DNA from: Pseudomonadota bacterium
GTDB lineage: Bacteria > Pseudomonadota > Alphaproteobacteria > Rhizobiales > Xanthobacteraceae
Assembly: GCA_023387735.1 (NCBI GenBank)
Contig: JAEWHP010000002.1
Location: 248,001 to 312,000 of the forward strand
Reading direction: 5' to 3'
Length of the DNA: 64,000 bases
Shown: one piece after another, positions 7,808 through 16,323 of the stretch
How positions within the stretch are numbered: position 1 is the first letter of the stretch
Layout of the letters: each line of letters starts with the position of its first letter
Program-made: the position numbers and the translations under genes
The notes under the pieces: model-generated
Seen by the model: the letters and a program-made list of their open reading frames with translations, nothing else
What the model was told of the DNA's origin: nothing
Databases searched by the model: none

Positions 7808-8815
7808 ATGAGTTCGGAACGGACGATTGCAATCGCGGGCGCAGGCAGCATCGGCTGCTTCGTCGGCGGCATGCTGGCAGCGGGCGGCCGTCGTGTCGCG
7901 CTGCTGGCGCGTTCGCGCGTGGTCGGCGAAATCGAGGCGAACGGTCTGCGGCCGACCAGCTTCGAGGGCGTCGATCAAACCATCGCTGCAAATCGTTTCG
8001 CGTTGTCGGAAGACCCTTCGATTTTTGGCGATGCTGCCGTGGTGCTGGTTGCGGTCAAGAGCGCCGATACCGCTGCGATGGCAGATCTCATCGCGCGGCA
8101 CGTGCCGTCCGATGCCGTGATCGTCAGCCTGCAGAACGGTGTCGGTAACACCGCCGAACTACGCGAACGATTGCCGGGGCGGCGCGTGCTCGGCGGCATG
8201 GTGCCGTTCAACGTGATCGCGCTCGGCAACGGACGGTTTCATCGCGCCACTTCCGGCGACATCGTCATCGAGCAGGACGAGGCGCGCACCGCCGAAACAC
8301 TTTCGGTGCCGGGGCTCACCATGCGCGCGACCGACAACATCGACGGCGTGCAATGGGGCAAGCTGCTGCTCAACCTCAACAACGCGCTCAACGCGCTGGC
8401 CGACCTGCCGCTGCGCCGGCAACTGGCACAGCGGTCCTGGCGAACGCTGTTCGCGGACCAGGTGGCGGAAGGTCTGGCGGCAATCCGTGCCGAAGGCATC
8501 AGGCCGGTTTCGCCGACGCCGGTTCCGCTGGGCTGGATGCCGGCGCTGTTGCGTCTGCCGGACCCGGTCTTCGCGGCGCTGCTGGGACGGACGATGAAGA
8601 TCGATCCCGAGGCGCGCTCGTCGATGTGGGAAGATCTGCAGCGTGGCCGCCGCACCGAGATCGATTATCTGCAGGGCGTCATCACCCGGATCGCCGAACG
8701 GCGCGGGCTGGATGTGCCGCTGTCGCGCCGGATCGTGGTGTTGATCCGAAAGGCCGAACGTGAGGCCAGGGGTTCGCCCGGACTGACACCGCAGCAGATT
8801 CGCAACGGCAATTGA
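7808..8815 (+). CDS. 2-dehydropantoate 2-reductase family protein
   Basis: The start at 7808 begins MSSERTIAIAGAGSIGCFVGG, placing the Rossmann GAGSIG loop at residues 11-16 as in ketopantoate reductases; the 43 upstream open codons do not fit the family. Product length is 335 residues. KSADT (about 80), SLQNGVGN (about 104) and the helix KLLLNLNNALNAL with its conserved Lys/Asn are visible, and the C-terminal ApbA_C domain ends with a dimerisation helix. True PanE makes pantoate for CoA. Bradyrhizobia carry several paralogues of unknown substrate, and a second is at 22786-23760, so assignment to pantothenate synthesis is not secure. Confidence 0.88.
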   Translation: MSSERTIAIAGAGSIGCFVGGMLAAGGRRVALLARSRVVGEIEANGLRPTSFEGVDQTIAANRFALSEDPSIFGDAAVVLVAVKSADTAAMADLIARHVPSDAVIVSLQNGVGNTAELRERLPGRRVLGGMVPFNVIALGNGRFHRATSGDIVIEQDEARTAETLSVPGLTMRATDNIDGVQWGKLLLNLNNALNALADLPLRRQLAQRSWRTLFADQVAEGLAAIRAEGIRPVSPTPVPLGWMPALLRLPDPVFAALLGRTMKIDPEARSSMWEDLQRGRRTEIDYLQGVITRIAERRGLDVPLSRRIVVLIRKAEREARGSPGLTPQQIRNGN

Positions 8816-8884
8816 CGTGGCTGCGCCTTGAATGGAGCGGATGCAGAACGTAGATCTCATGGTGCGGCCGATGGGAGAAGCGGC

Positions 8885-9103
8885 ATGAAACGAACTGGTC
8901 TTGCGCTCGTCGTGATTTCAACGCTGGCCGGCTGGCTGTCGCTGGTTCCTGCCATTGCGGCGCCACCGACCGTAATTCCCTCGCCGGGTTATGATGCGCG
9001 GTTGCAGGAGCAGCGCAATGCCGCGCGGGCTGCCGCAACACCGGCCGCGCCGGTCGCAAAGCCGGTTGCTCCGCGTCGCGGCAAGAAGATGCGCGCATAT
9101 TGA
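8885..9103 (+). CDS. Small secreted protein, function unknown
   Basis: A 72-residue product. The ATG at 8885 follows GGGAGAAGCGGC and starts a signal peptide MKRTGLALVVISTLAGWLSL ending near AIAA. The mature part (about 45 residues) has TVIPSPGYDARLQEQRNAAR, then an Ala/Pro/Val-rich run and a basic tail RRGKKMRAY. It is likely periplasmic, and no family is recognised. It lies in a small group of envelope-type genes with no clear partner. Confidence 0.65.
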   Translation: MKRTGLALVVISTLAGWLSLVPAIAAPPTVIPSPGYDARLQEQRNAARAAATPAAPVAKPVAPRRGKKMRAY

Positions 9104-9141
9104 TGATGTCGTTCCAGCGTTCGCAGGGGTGACAGAAGTGC

Positions 9142-9777
9142 CTAGCTTCGCTTCTGCTTGGCAGGGGGCTGCTGCTGCGGATTGAACAGCCGCTTCAGTT
9201 CATTGATGCTTTCGGAAAGCCGCGGCCACTCGCATGAGAACTGGTTCTTCGCGCATTGCGCCGCCCGGATGCGTGCGGCTTGCTTGACCGGGCTCGCGAC
9301 CGGCACCGGCACTTTCTCGGTCTCGGGCAGCGAAGATTCGGTGCGCAGCGAGACCTGCTGTACCTCCGCATGCGGAGCCGGTGGCGGCTCCGGTTGCTGC
9401 TTGGCCATCTGCGCTGCGGCAATTGTTGTGCGACGTTCGCGCTCGAGGTAGGCGGTATACTGCTCGTCGATCTTCTTCTGCTCTTCCGGCGTCGGATTCG
9501 GACCTGCGATGTCGAAGGTCCGGTCCTGCATGAAGTCGTAGTAGGTGTAGCCGCCGCCGGGCTTGCGGCGGCCGGCGTATTTCTGATTGCATTCGGCGAG
9601 CGCGGCCGTCTTTTCCTCTTTCGTCTTCGCCTTCTCGGCGACATCGGCACATGACTCGAAATCAACAGGCGAGCTACGCCACCACTGCGCATCGCTGCGC
9701 ACCGGCGCCATCACCGCAGCACTTCCGACGGCGGCAACAACAAACGCAAATGTACGTGAGGCGATCACGAACGACAT
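9142..9777 (-). CDS. Hypothetical secreted protein
   Basis: A 211-residue protein with an N-terminal signal sequence (MSFVIASRTFAFVVAAVGSA, cleavage probably after SDA near residue 30). The mature part begins QWWRSSPVDFESCADVAEKA, contains a Lys/Glu-rich helix and GGGYTYYDFMQDRTFDIAGPNPTPEE, and then a charged coiled region. A Pro/Gln-rich linker leads to a C-terminal segment with AAQCAKNQFSCEWPRL and a basic, Gln-rich tail. Four cysteines in two pairs could form disulfides. No characterised homologue is recognised. It is monocistronic on the minus strand. Confidence 0.7.
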   Translation of the reverse strand: MSFVIASRTFAFVVAAVGSAAVMAPVRSDAQWWRSSPVDFESCADVAEKAKTKEEKTAALAECNQKYAGRRKPGGGYTYYDFMQDRTFDIAGPNPTPEEQKKIDEQYTAYLERERRTTIAAAQMAKQQPEPPPAPHAEVQQVSLRTESSLPETEKVPVPVASPVKQAARIRAAQCAKNQFSCEWPRLSESINELKRLFNPQQQPPAKQKRS

Positions 9778-9880
9778 TCTCCAGCCGAATTCTTGGGAGT
9801 TATAGTTGATTCGATTGTCATCATTTTGGCAGCGCTGTCATCCCCTTATTGCACGATTTTCCCGCTCGCGAGGAAGCATA

Positions 9881-9899
9881 ATGGGTTGATATGACCCAT
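9881..9899. promoter_or_regulatory. Palindrome ATGGGT-N7-ACCCAT upstream of the 9142-9777 gene
   Basis: Perfect 6-base arms with a 7-base spacer lie 104 bases upstream of the start of the secreted protein and beyond the end of the AraC gene. It could be an operator, with no further support. The rest of 9778-10034 is A/T-rich and shows no gene. Confidence 0.3.
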
Positions 9900-10034
9900 G
9901 GAACACAACGCCGCACGGTCAGAATTATTCAGGAAATTCAACGGTCAAACTGCGCGGCGCACATTGCGCGGCAGTGATCGACAATGCGCCATCTGTGGAT
10001 GAGCGGGGATAAACTTGCCAGATTGTGGCAACAA

Positions 10035-10991
10035 TCAGTCTAATCCCCTGGCGCGGGCCAGCGTACGCGATGCGGGTTCGTGAAAGGCTGCGCGATAGAG
10101 CCGTGCAAATTCACCCATGTGGTGGAAGCCGTTGGCCCTCGCGCAGGATGTCACTGTGATCGCATCGGACCCTTTCACAAGTTGCGTCCGCGCCGCCCAA
10201 AGCTGCTTGAGACGCAGATAGCGATGCAGGCTCATGCCGCGCACGCTTACCACCGCCGTGCCCAGCGTCCTGACCGAGACGCCGCATTGTTCGGCGAGGT
10301 CGGCGCTGTAGATCGGCGAGGCGGCATGATAGGCGACATATTCGTCGACCATCCGCACGAGGCGGCAATAGCTCTTGCTCGATGTCCTGCCCGCTATTCC
10401 CGACGACCTGCTGCGGCGGAACATGTCGTCGATGGCGAGCAGCAGCGACTCCTGCAGGGCGAGTGCGAAGCCGGGCTCTTTCATCAGATGCGGCTCGGCG
10501 GAAGCGGTTCGCAGAATGCCTGTCGCGACCGACCTGACGGCCGCCAGCGCGCCGATGTCAGGCGTGAATCCGCATAGCCGATCCGGCGTCTCGAACCACT
10601 CCCGGTCCCGCAAGGCGGCTCCGAAGGTGATGATCGCATGCAGCGACCCGCGCGGTTCGAAGTACTGAATGTCCACATTGCCACGCATCCCGATGAAGGC
10701 GGGTCCGTTCACGGACATTCCGTTGGCCGATACTTCGTGATCGTCCTCGAGCTGGAAGATGACGGCGCCGTGCGCCATGCGGTAGCTGACGTCAACGACG
10801 CGGGGGAACGAGGCCAGCGCCGTGATCTGACAGCAAGGCAGTTGCACCGTCGCGCGCGCGGTGTGGAAATTCACGAGGTTCAACGGAACGCTGCGCGCGT
10901 CCGCGACGAACTCGACCGGACGGAAGGCATCGATATCGGAAAACTGCGCGATCGAAAGCGCCGGTGAGGGAACCAAGTTCTGGAACAGCAT
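10035..10991 (-). CDS. AraC-family transcriptional regulator
   Basis: A 318-residue regulator with a ligand/dimerisation N-terminal domain (about residues 1-195) and a C-terminal AraC helix-turn-helix pair. The first HTH is visible as YSADLAEQCGVSVRTLGTAV; the second reads AITVTSCARANGFHHMGEFARLYRAAFHE, the usual family signature slightly altered by the cysteine in TSCARANG. Such proteins usually control neighbouring genes in response to a small molecule. It is divergent from the RraA-cupin-Bug group across a 318-base gap, which makes that group the likely target. Confidence 0.9.
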   Translation of the reverse strand: MLFQNLVPSPALSIAQFSDIDAFRPVEFVADARSVPLNLVNFHTARATVQLPCCQITALASFPRVVDVSYRMAHGAVIFQLEDDHEVSANGMSVNGPAFIGMRGNVDIQYFEPRGSLHAIITFGAALRDREWFETPDRLCGFTPDIGALAAVRSVATGILRTASAEPHLMKEPGFALALQESLLLAIDDMFRRSRSSGIAGRTSSKSYCRLVRMVDEYVAYHAASPIYSADLAEQCGVSVRTLGTAVVSVRGMSLHRYLRLKQLWAARTQLVKGSDAITVTSCARANGFHHMGEFARLYRAAFHEPASRTLARARGLD

Positions 10992-11309
10992 CGTGAGGAG
11001 ACCGGCGTCTGATCGTCAAATCTCCTCCAGAGTCGAACGGGCCGGTTAAATTCGTGTTAAGGCGCACGCGGGGGTTGAAATTTTGTGCGACCCGATTTTC
11101 TGGAACCTATTCAAATCCATTATACCTGCTCCTGCGGAATCTTACTTGTTTTGGGACGGCGGAACCTTCATGTGGGCAGCCGGCAGAATTGCCTTGCGCT
11201 GCCTATGTTGCGCCATGTCGCGGAACAGCAGAATAAAAATGACGCTTCGTTCGTCGCAGCGACGACTGCACGTGCGAACGCGTTGAAGCCATCAGGGGAG
11301 ACTGTCTGC
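10992..11309. other. Divergent intergenic region between AraC regulator and RraA-like gene
   Basis: The 318 bases between the two start codons contain a segment noticeably richer in A/T than its surroundings (about 11085-11160), as expected of promoters. An open frame continues upstream of the RraA start but has no family match, and the good ribosome site sits just before 11310. No palindrome or RNA motif was recognised. If the AraC protein acts locally, its sites should be here. Confidence 0.5.
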
Positions 11310-11948
11310 ATGAGCATCACCACCGCCATGAAGAGCGTACCAAAGCCTGCGCCCGAACTGATCGAGGCGTTCAGGGACGCGCCGACATGCATCATCAGCG
11401 ACAACCTCGCCAGGCTCCCCGGAGCGGTGGGCCTGCGGCCTTTCCATCGTGGCGGCCGGCTGGTTGGAACGGCCTTCACCGTGCGAACGCGACCCGGCGA
11501 CAATCTTGCTATCCATGCCGCGCTCGAATTGGTTGGGCCGGGCGATGTCATCGTGGTCGATGGCGGCGGCGACGAGACGAGGGCGCTGGTCGGCGAGATC
11601 ATGAAGAACATCGCCGAATACAGGGGCGCAGCGGGCTATGTGATCGACGGCGCGATCCGCGACGTCGCAGCCTTCGCGGCGTCTGACTTCCCGTGTTTTG
11701 CCCGCGCGGTCATCCATCGCGGCCCCTACAAGAGCGGGCCGGGCGAAATCAACGTGCCGGTTTCGATCGGCGGCTCGGTGATCAGCCCCGGCGACATCGT
11801 GGTGGGCGACGAGGACGGCGTGGTGTCGTTTCCCGTCTCGGTCGCAAGCACGCTGCTCGAGGCGGTGCGCGCACAGATCGTGCGCGAAGAGCAAACGCTG
11901 ACCTCGATTCGGGAAGGCCGCTACCAGGGCAGCTACGCCAAGTCTTGA
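11310..11948 (+). CDS. RraA-like protein / 4-hydroxy-4-methyl-2-oxoglutarate aldolase family
   Basis: The ATG at 11310 is preceded by GGGGAG at eight bases, giving 212 residues. Family hallmarks are TCIISDNLARLPG near the N-terminus, GDVIVVDGGGDETRALVGE with the loop that holds the metal and pyruvate, and GYVIDGAIRDVAAF with the conserved R-D pair. IGGSVISPGDIVVGDEDGVV is also conserved. Class II pyruvate aldolases of this family cleave HMG or 4-carboxy-4-hydroxy-2-oxoadipate in protocatechuate/gallate catabolism; other members have unknown substrates. It is followed by a cupin and a Bug-type binding protein on the same strand, suggesting uptake and cleavage of a carboxylic acid. Confidence 0.85.
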   Translation: MSITTAMKSVPKPAPELIEAFRDAPTCIISDNLARLPGAVGLRPFHRGGRLVGTAFTVRTRPGDNLAIHAALELVGPGDVIVVDGGGDETRALVGEIMKNIAEYRGAAGYVIDGAIRDVAAFAASDFPCFARAVIHRGPYKSGPGEINVPVSIGGSVISPGDIVVGDEDGVVSFPVSVASTLLEAVRAQIVREEQTLTSIREGRYQGSYAKS

Positions 11949-12003
11949 AGGCAAGTCTTGAAGGCAAGTCTTGATGGCGCAACAAGCATTGAGGACCAAA
12001 GCG

Positions 12004-12375
12004 ATGAGTCAGAAGAGCGAATTTCACAACCTTGATAATCCCAATGACGGCCTGTTTCGCGAACTGGCGGCGGGCGTCACCACGCGCATCTTCTCCGGCG
12101 AGCATGCCATGCTGTCGGTGGTGACGCTGGGGCCGCATGCGGAAGGAACCCTGCATCATCACCCCGAGGAGCAATGGGGCGTGCTGCTCGACGGCTCGGC
12201 GATCCGGGTTCAGGGCGGCGAGGAAATCCAGGTCAAGAAGGGCGACTTCTGGCGCACGCCGGGGAACGTGCCGCACACGATGCGGGCTGGTCCGGAGGGG
12301 GCCCGCGTGCTCGATATCTTCAGCCCGCCGCGGCCGGAATATAAAAAGGCCGGCTCCGGTTTCGGAAATTCGTAA
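12004..12375 (+). CDS. Cupin-domain protein
   Basis: A start at 12004 is preferred because GAGGA lies nine bases upstream; an ATG 30 bases earlier is in frame but has no ribosome site. The 123-residue product is a single small cupin: GPHAEGTLHHHPEEQWGVLLDG is motif 1 with three histidines and a glutamate, and GDFWRTPGNVPHTMRAGPEG is motif 2 with a histidine. These residues would bind one metal. Single-domain cupins include isomerases, dioxygenases and binding proteins. Its place between an aldolase-like gene and a binding protein suggests carbohydrate-acid or aromatic-acid metabolism. Confidence 0.82.
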   Translation: MSQKSEFHNLDNPNDGLFRELAAGVTTRIFSGEHAMLSVVTLGPHAEGTLHHHPEEQWGVLLDGSAIRVQGGEEIQVKKGDFWRTPGNVPHTMRAGPEGARVLDIFSPPRPEYKKAGSGFGNS

Positions 12376-12425
12376 CGTTTGCGGCGATAAAACAAGAAAA
12401 CAAAAGAGCAATCGGGAGTAGAGCC

Positions 12426-13388
12426 TTGGTGAAGATTACGAGACGTAAATTGCTTGCGGCGTCGGCTGCGTTCGCGATCACGCCGGCGTTGGCCCAGCCG
12501 GCCAAGAACATGACGCTGGTGGTGCCGTTTCCGCCCGGAGGATCCACCGACGCGTTGGCGCGGCTGCTGCAGTCGCATCTGCAGACGAAACTCGGCCGGA
12601 CCGTGCTGGTCGAAAACAAGTCGGGCGCGGCCGGCTCGCTCGGCGCCGCACAGGTCGCCAAGAGCGCGCCCGATGGCGCGACCTTTCTCGTGACCTTCGA
12701 CTCGCACGCGGTGATTCCGTCGATTCTCGAAAAACCGGGGCTGGACGTCGAGAAGGATCTGATGCCGGTGTTCCTGGTCGGCACCGCGCCTTACGTCGTC
12801 GCGGCGAACGCCGAACGGCCGTACAAGAACTTCGCCGACGTGATCGCGGCCTGCAAGGCAAACCCCGGCGCGGTGAAATACGCTTCCGTTGGCATCGGCA
12901 CCCTCGGCCATCTCGCGATGACCGTGCTCGGCAAGAAGGCCGGCGTCGAGATCACGCATGTGCCCTATCGCGGCGGCGGCCCTGCCATGAACGACGTGCT
13001 CGGGGGCCATGTCGACATGATCATCGGATCGGCGGCGCTGATCACGGCGCAACTCGGCACCAACAGGCTGCGTCCGATCCTGCAAATGGGACGCGAACGG
13101 ATGCCCGCGCTCAAGGACACCCAGACCGCGATCGAAGCCGGCTATCCCGATTTCGAAACGCTGGCCTGGTGGGGCATCTTCGCGCCAAAGGATACGCCGC
13201 CCGATGTCATCGCCAGCATGGCCAAATCCGTGAAGGAAATCCTGAGCGATCCGGCCGTGGCGACGAACCTGAAAGAGACGCAGCAGATGTCGCTGCTGCT
13301 TGCCGACGCCAAGGACTTCCAGACGTTCTTTGCCAAGCAGGTCAGCACCTGGGGCCAGGTCGTCCGAGAGAACAACATCAAGGCCTAG
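12426..13388 (+). CDS. Tripartite tricarboxylate transporter (Bug/TctC) substrate-binding protein
   Basis: A 320-residue protein with a TTG start after GGGAG; a GTG follows at once in frame and is an alternative. The N-terminus has twin arginines and a hydrophobic stretch (TRRKLLAASAAFAITPALA), consistent with export. The Bug-family fold is clear: MTLVVPFPPGGSTDALARLL, VLVENKSGAAGSLGAAQVAK, ITHVPYRGGGPAMNDVLGGH and GYPDFETLAWWGIFAPKDTP. Bug proteins bind small carboxylates and usually work with TctAB, which is not present here, so this is an orphan receptor. It shares a strand and short gaps with the upstream cupin. Confidence 0.92.
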   Translation: MVKITRRKLLAASAAFAITPALAQPAKNMTLVVPFPPGGSTDALARLLQSHLQTKLGRTVLVENKSGAAGSLGAAQVAKSAPDGATFLVTFDSHAVIPSILEKPGLDVEKDLMPVFLVGTAPYVVAANAERPYKNFADVIAACKANPGAVKYASVGIGTLGHLAMTVLGKKAGVEITHVPYRGGGPAMNDVLGGHVDMIIGSAALITAQLGTNRLRPILQMGRERMPALKDTQTAIEAGYPDFETLAWWGIFAPKDTPPDVIASMAKSVKEILSDPAVATNLKETQQMSLLLADAKDFQTFFAKQVSTWGQVVRENNIKA

Positions 13389-13399
13389 CGTTCAACTTT

Positions 13400-13424
13400 G
13401 CGGCCGCCGACAAGCGGCGGCCGC
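13400..13424 (+). terminator. Hairpin after Bug-type gene, possible terminator
   Basis: Perfect 10-base arms GCGGCCGCCG and CGGCGGCCGC around a 5-base loop begin 11 bases after the stop codon. The following run is short (TTGC), so intrinsic termination may be weak. Confidence 0.5.
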
Positions 13425-13456
13425 TTGCAAGCTACACACCCGCTTTCGGCCATCGC

Positions 13457-13693
13457 TCACGACCGCGAACGGCGGGCCGGCTGTCCGTAAAACGGGTTTC
13501 TGATGCACGTCAGACGCCTGCCCGATGCGGTGGCCTGGCACTGCGCCCGGCTGGTGAAAGTGCAGTTGCTCAGTCCAGGCATGGTTGCACCCTGCATGCA
13601 GTAGGGATACTGGCGCCTTGCAGCTTCCGCCGGTGCCACGCCCAACGAAATCAGACTGGCGATGCCGAGCAGGATCAGGACAACGCGGTGCAT
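13457..13693 (-). CDS. DUF3551 family small secreted protein
   Basis: A 78-residue product starting after AAGGAG. It has a signal peptide ending near APAEA and a mature peptide with the DUF3551 cysteine layout: YPYCMQG, LSNCTFTSRAQCQATAS and LTCIRNPFY. The family is abundant in Bradyrhizobium and its role is unknown. A paralogue with the same arrangement lies 40 bases upstream on the same strand, so this looks like a tandem duplication. Confidence 0.85.
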   Translation of the reverse strand: MHRVVLILLGIASLISLGVAPAEAARRQYPYCMQGATMPGLSNCTFTSRAQCQATASGRRLTCIRNPFYGQPARRSRS

Positions 13694-13732
13694 GGCGAAT
13701 TCTCCTTCCGGTTTCCCTTTGACATCGGACCA

Positions 13733-13978
13733 CTAATTCCAGACTCCCCCGCGTGTCCGTGACGGGCTGTGATGAAACGATCTGGAACGGCGGCTGCAGG
13801 TCGCGTTCGATGCCGATGCGATGCGCATACATTGCGCCCGCGTGCTGAAATCGCACCGGCCTGGACCGATCGATCCTGCGCGGCGAAGGCAATAGGAATC
13901 GGTGCGGGCATCCGCCGGCATCGGTTGCAATGCAAGGATCGCTGTGAATGCGCCGATGACGAAGAGACAGGCCTTCAT
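13733..13978 (-). CDS. DUF3551 family small secreted protein, paralogue
   Basis: Starting at the ATG of MKACLFVIGAFTAILALQ gives 81 residues with a signal peptide ending near PADA; a start 21 bases earlier is also open. The cysteine layout (SYCLRRAG, GRCDFSTRAQCMRIAS, ATCSRR) matches its downstream neighbour. The C-terminus is longer and Arg/Ser-rich (RRSRSFHHSPSRTRGGV) instead of the NPFYG-type ending. The ribosome site is poor, so expression or start is less certain. Confidence 0.75.
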   Translation of the reverse strand: MKACLFVIGAFTAILALQPMPADARTDSYCLRRAGSIGPGRCDFSTRAQCMRIASASNATCSRRSRSFHHSPSRTRGGVWN

Positions 13979-14166
13979 GTCCGGGGATCCATTCAGCAAT
14001 CCGAAACTGAAATTCCAGGGGACGTGCGTGTGGCTCCCTTGCCAATATCACACTCTGCGCCAGCAGGGGGCGGCGGAGGTACGATTTCCGGCATTTCGGA
14101 CACTGGCGATCATGCCGCGGCTCTGCTATGCACGGGCCAGACCCGTCGTTTCCGGCGCGGGTTCTC

Positions 14167-14243
14167 GGTCCCGTAGCTCAGCCGGATAGAGCGACGGTTT
14201 CCTAAACCGTAGGTCGGAAGTTCGAGTCTTCCCGGGATCGCCA
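14167..14243 (+). tRNA. tRNA-Arg (anticodon CCU)
   Basis: A 77-base cloverleaf including an encoded CCA end. Acceptor strands GGTCCCG and CGGGATC pair with one G-U, and the D arm is GCTC/GAGC. The anticodon stem ACGGT/ACCGT closes a TTCCTAA loop with CCT at the anticodon. The T arm is GGAAG/CTTCC around TTCGAGT. It decodes AGG arginine codons. It lies alone between the DUF3551 pair and the kinase gene. tRNA genes are common integration sites, but no integrase or duplicated 3' end was seen nearby. Confidence 0.97.
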
Positions 14244-14300
14244 CCGCGTCGGTGTCAACAACGCGGACTTGTCCGCGGTTCGAACCAGCCGCCCAGCCGC

Positions 14301-15239
14301 ATGACCGACATCGTCACCATCACGCTCAATCCGGCCGTGGATCTTTCGACATCGGTCGACCGCATCCAGCCCGTGGCCAAGCTGCGCGGCCAATCGCAGC
14401 GCCGCGACCCCGGCGGTGGCGGGATCAATGTGGCGCGGGTGATCCGGCGGCTCGGCGGCGATGCGCGCGCGATCTACCCCGTCGGCGGCGCGATCGGAAG
14501 CCTGCTGCGGCAATTGCGCGACCAGGAAGGCGTTGCCAGCCAGACCTGGACGATTGCGGGCGAAACGCGGGAGGATTTTTTTGTCGACGAGATTGCGACC
14601 GGCAAGCAGTACCGGTTCATTCTTCCCGGCCCGCAACTAGATGCGTTCGAGTGGCAGGAATGCCTGAAGCTGGTTTCGGCGCTCGATCCATTCCCTCGCC
14701 ATCTCGTCGCGAGCGGCAGCCTGCCTGCAGGCGTCCCCGAGGATTTCTATGCGCGGGTCGCGCGCATTGCGCGGCAACGCGGCGCGGGGTTCGTTCTCGA
14801 CACGTCGGGGCCGGCGCTCGCCGCCGCAGTGGCTGAAGGGGTAGATCTCATCAAGCCGAACCTGCGCGAGATGCGCGAGTTGAGTGGCCGTGAACCGTCG
14901 GACGCCTACGAATGGGAAGCCGCGGCCAAGGCACTCGTCGCCGGCGGAAAGGTCGCCACCGTGGCGCTGACCATGGGTCACCTCGGTGCGGCGCTGGTGA
15001 CCCGCAACGAGGTGCTGCGGGCACGACCGATTCCGATCACGCCGCGAAGCGCCGTCGGCGCCGGGGACAGCTTTCTGGCTGCCTTGATCTGGCGGCTGTC
15101 GTCGGGGGGATCGCGCGAAGACGCCTTTCGTCTCGCGGTCGCCGCCGGCGCCGCCGCGCTGATCCATCCTGGAACGGAATTGTGCCGGCCGGATGACGTC
15201 GAGCGTCTCGCCGCCGAGGTGACGATCGAGAGAGTTTGA
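14301..15239 (+). CDS. pfkB: PfkB-family sugar kinase (1-phosphofructokinase / phosphofructokinase II type)
   Basis: A 312-residue ribokinase-fold enzyme of normal length. It opens with ITLNPAVDLSTSVDRI, as in FruK, LacC and Pfk-2, and has GGGGINVARVIRRLGG (residues 38-53) for sugar binding. LIKPNLREM and the C-terminal AVGAGDSFLA place the catalytic base at Asp256. Substrate could be fructose-6-phosphate, fructose-1-phosphate or tagatose-6-phosphate; sequence alone does not decide. No PTS genes are nearby, which favours fructose-6-phosphate. It begins 57 bases after the tRNA. Confidence 0.88.
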   Translation: MTDIVTITLNPAVDLSTSVDRIQPVAKLRGQSQRRDPGGGGINVARVIRRLGGDARAIYPVGGAIGSLLRQLRDQEGVASQTWTIAGETREDFFVDEIATGKQYRFILPGPQLDAFEWQECLKLVSALDPFPRHLVASGSLPAGVPEDFYARVARIARQRGAGFVLDTSGPALAAAVAEGVDLIKPNLREMRELSGREPSDAYEWEAAAKALVAGGKVATVALTMGHLGAALVTRNEVLRARPIPITPRSAVGAGDSFLAALIWRLSSGGSREDAFRLAVAAGAAALIHPGTELCRPDDVERLAAEVTIERV

Positions 15240-15272
15240 TACAGCGGGTGACCGCGAAACGATCGCAGATCG

Positions 15273-16235
15273 CTAAACGCCCTTGTGCAGCAAGGTCTTG
15301 AAATCCGCCCGCGCGCGTTGCGCTTCTCGCCTTGCGGTCTCGGAGGCATCGCCGAGGCCGAAATAGCCGTGAATCAGGCCCGGCCCTTCATGATAGCTGG
15401 TCGGGACGCCGGCGGCCTTTAACGCTTCCGCATAGGCCTTGCCCTCGTCGCGCAGTGGATCGTACCAGGCCGTGGTGACCACCGCCGGCGCGAGCCCGGC
15501 GAGATTTGTGGCGCGCAGCGGCGACACGCGCCAGTCGGCGCCGTGGGCGGCGTCGGCGAGATAGTGCCCGCAAAACCATTCCATCACGGCACGCGACAGG
15601 AAATAGCCTTCGGCATTCTCGCTGCGCGAGGGGAAGCGTGCGTTCTCTTTTGTATCCGCAAAATTGCCGACGACGTCGGTGACGGGATAGACCAGCAACT
15701 GCGCTGACAACGCGATGCCCGCGTCGCGGCAGGCGATGGCGGTGGTGGCTGCGAGGTTGCCACCCGCGCTGTCGCCGGCGACGCCGACACGCGCGGCATC
15801 GCCGCCGAATTCGGCGATGCGTGCGACGACGTCCCTGACGGCGGCGAAGGCATCTTCGAAGGCGCCGGGAAAGCGCACCTCGGGCGGGCGGCGATAGTCC
15901 ACCGAGACCACGACGGCGCCGGTCTCGATGGCGAGCAGGCGCGCCTGGCGGTCATGGGTGTCGAGGTCGCCGGCGACCCAGCCGCCGCCATGGAAGAACA
16001 GCACCGTCGGCGATGTCCCGCTGGTGTTACGGTAGACCCGCGCCGCGAGGAAGCCGGCGGCGCCCTTCACCTTGGTGTCTTCCGCGCTCATGACCGGCGG
16101 CGGCGGCACGGACGCGCGCGACGCGGCCAGTGCGCTGAGCGCATCGCGGGCGCTCTGCGGCGTCATGTTGTCGGGATCGCGCAGCGGCAGCAGCGGAATG
16201 ATCTGGGCGATGACGGGGTCGAGCGGCGTGGTCAT
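15273..16235 (-). CDS. Alpha/beta hydrolase, hormone-sensitive-lipase (HSL) family esterase
   Basis: A 320-residue esterase. The oxyanion motif HGGGW is at residues 82-86 and the nucleophile elbow GDSAGG at 154-159 with Ser156. The acid lies in YDPLRDEG and the histidine in GLIHGYFGLG near the C-terminus. HSL-family enzymes hydrolyse short acyl esters and lactones. The gene follows a Baeyer-Villiger-type monooxygenase by 88 bases on the same strand; such oxygenases make esters or lactones, so this hydrolase may process their product. Confidence 0.92.
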   Translation of the reverse strand: MTTPLDPVIAQIIPLLPLRDPDNMTPQSARDALSALAASRASVPPPPVMSAEDTKVKGAAGFLAARVYRNTSGTSPTVLFFHGGGWVAGDLDTHDRQARLLAIETGAVVVSVDYRRPPEVRFPGAFEDAFAAVRDVVARIAEFGGDAARVGVAGDSAGGNLAATTAIACRDAGIALSAQLLVYPVTDVVGNFADTKENARFPSRSENAEGYFLSRAVMEWFCGHYLADAAHGADWRVSPLRATNLAGLAPAVVTTAWYDPLRDEGKAYAEALKAAGVPTSYHEGPGLIHGYFGLGDASETARREAQRARADFKTLLHKGV

Positions 16236-16323
16236 GCATTTCCCTTGGATGACAATGATTTCCTCAAGCAGGCGCGTAGTCCCACTTGATGGAACGGAAC
16301 AGCTCTGTTGGCAAGACGGGCTT

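Noticed and set aside
14167..14300. Integration site at the tRNA-Arg gene
   Set aside because: No integrase, no repeated tRNA 3' end and no shift in gene content were seen on either side.
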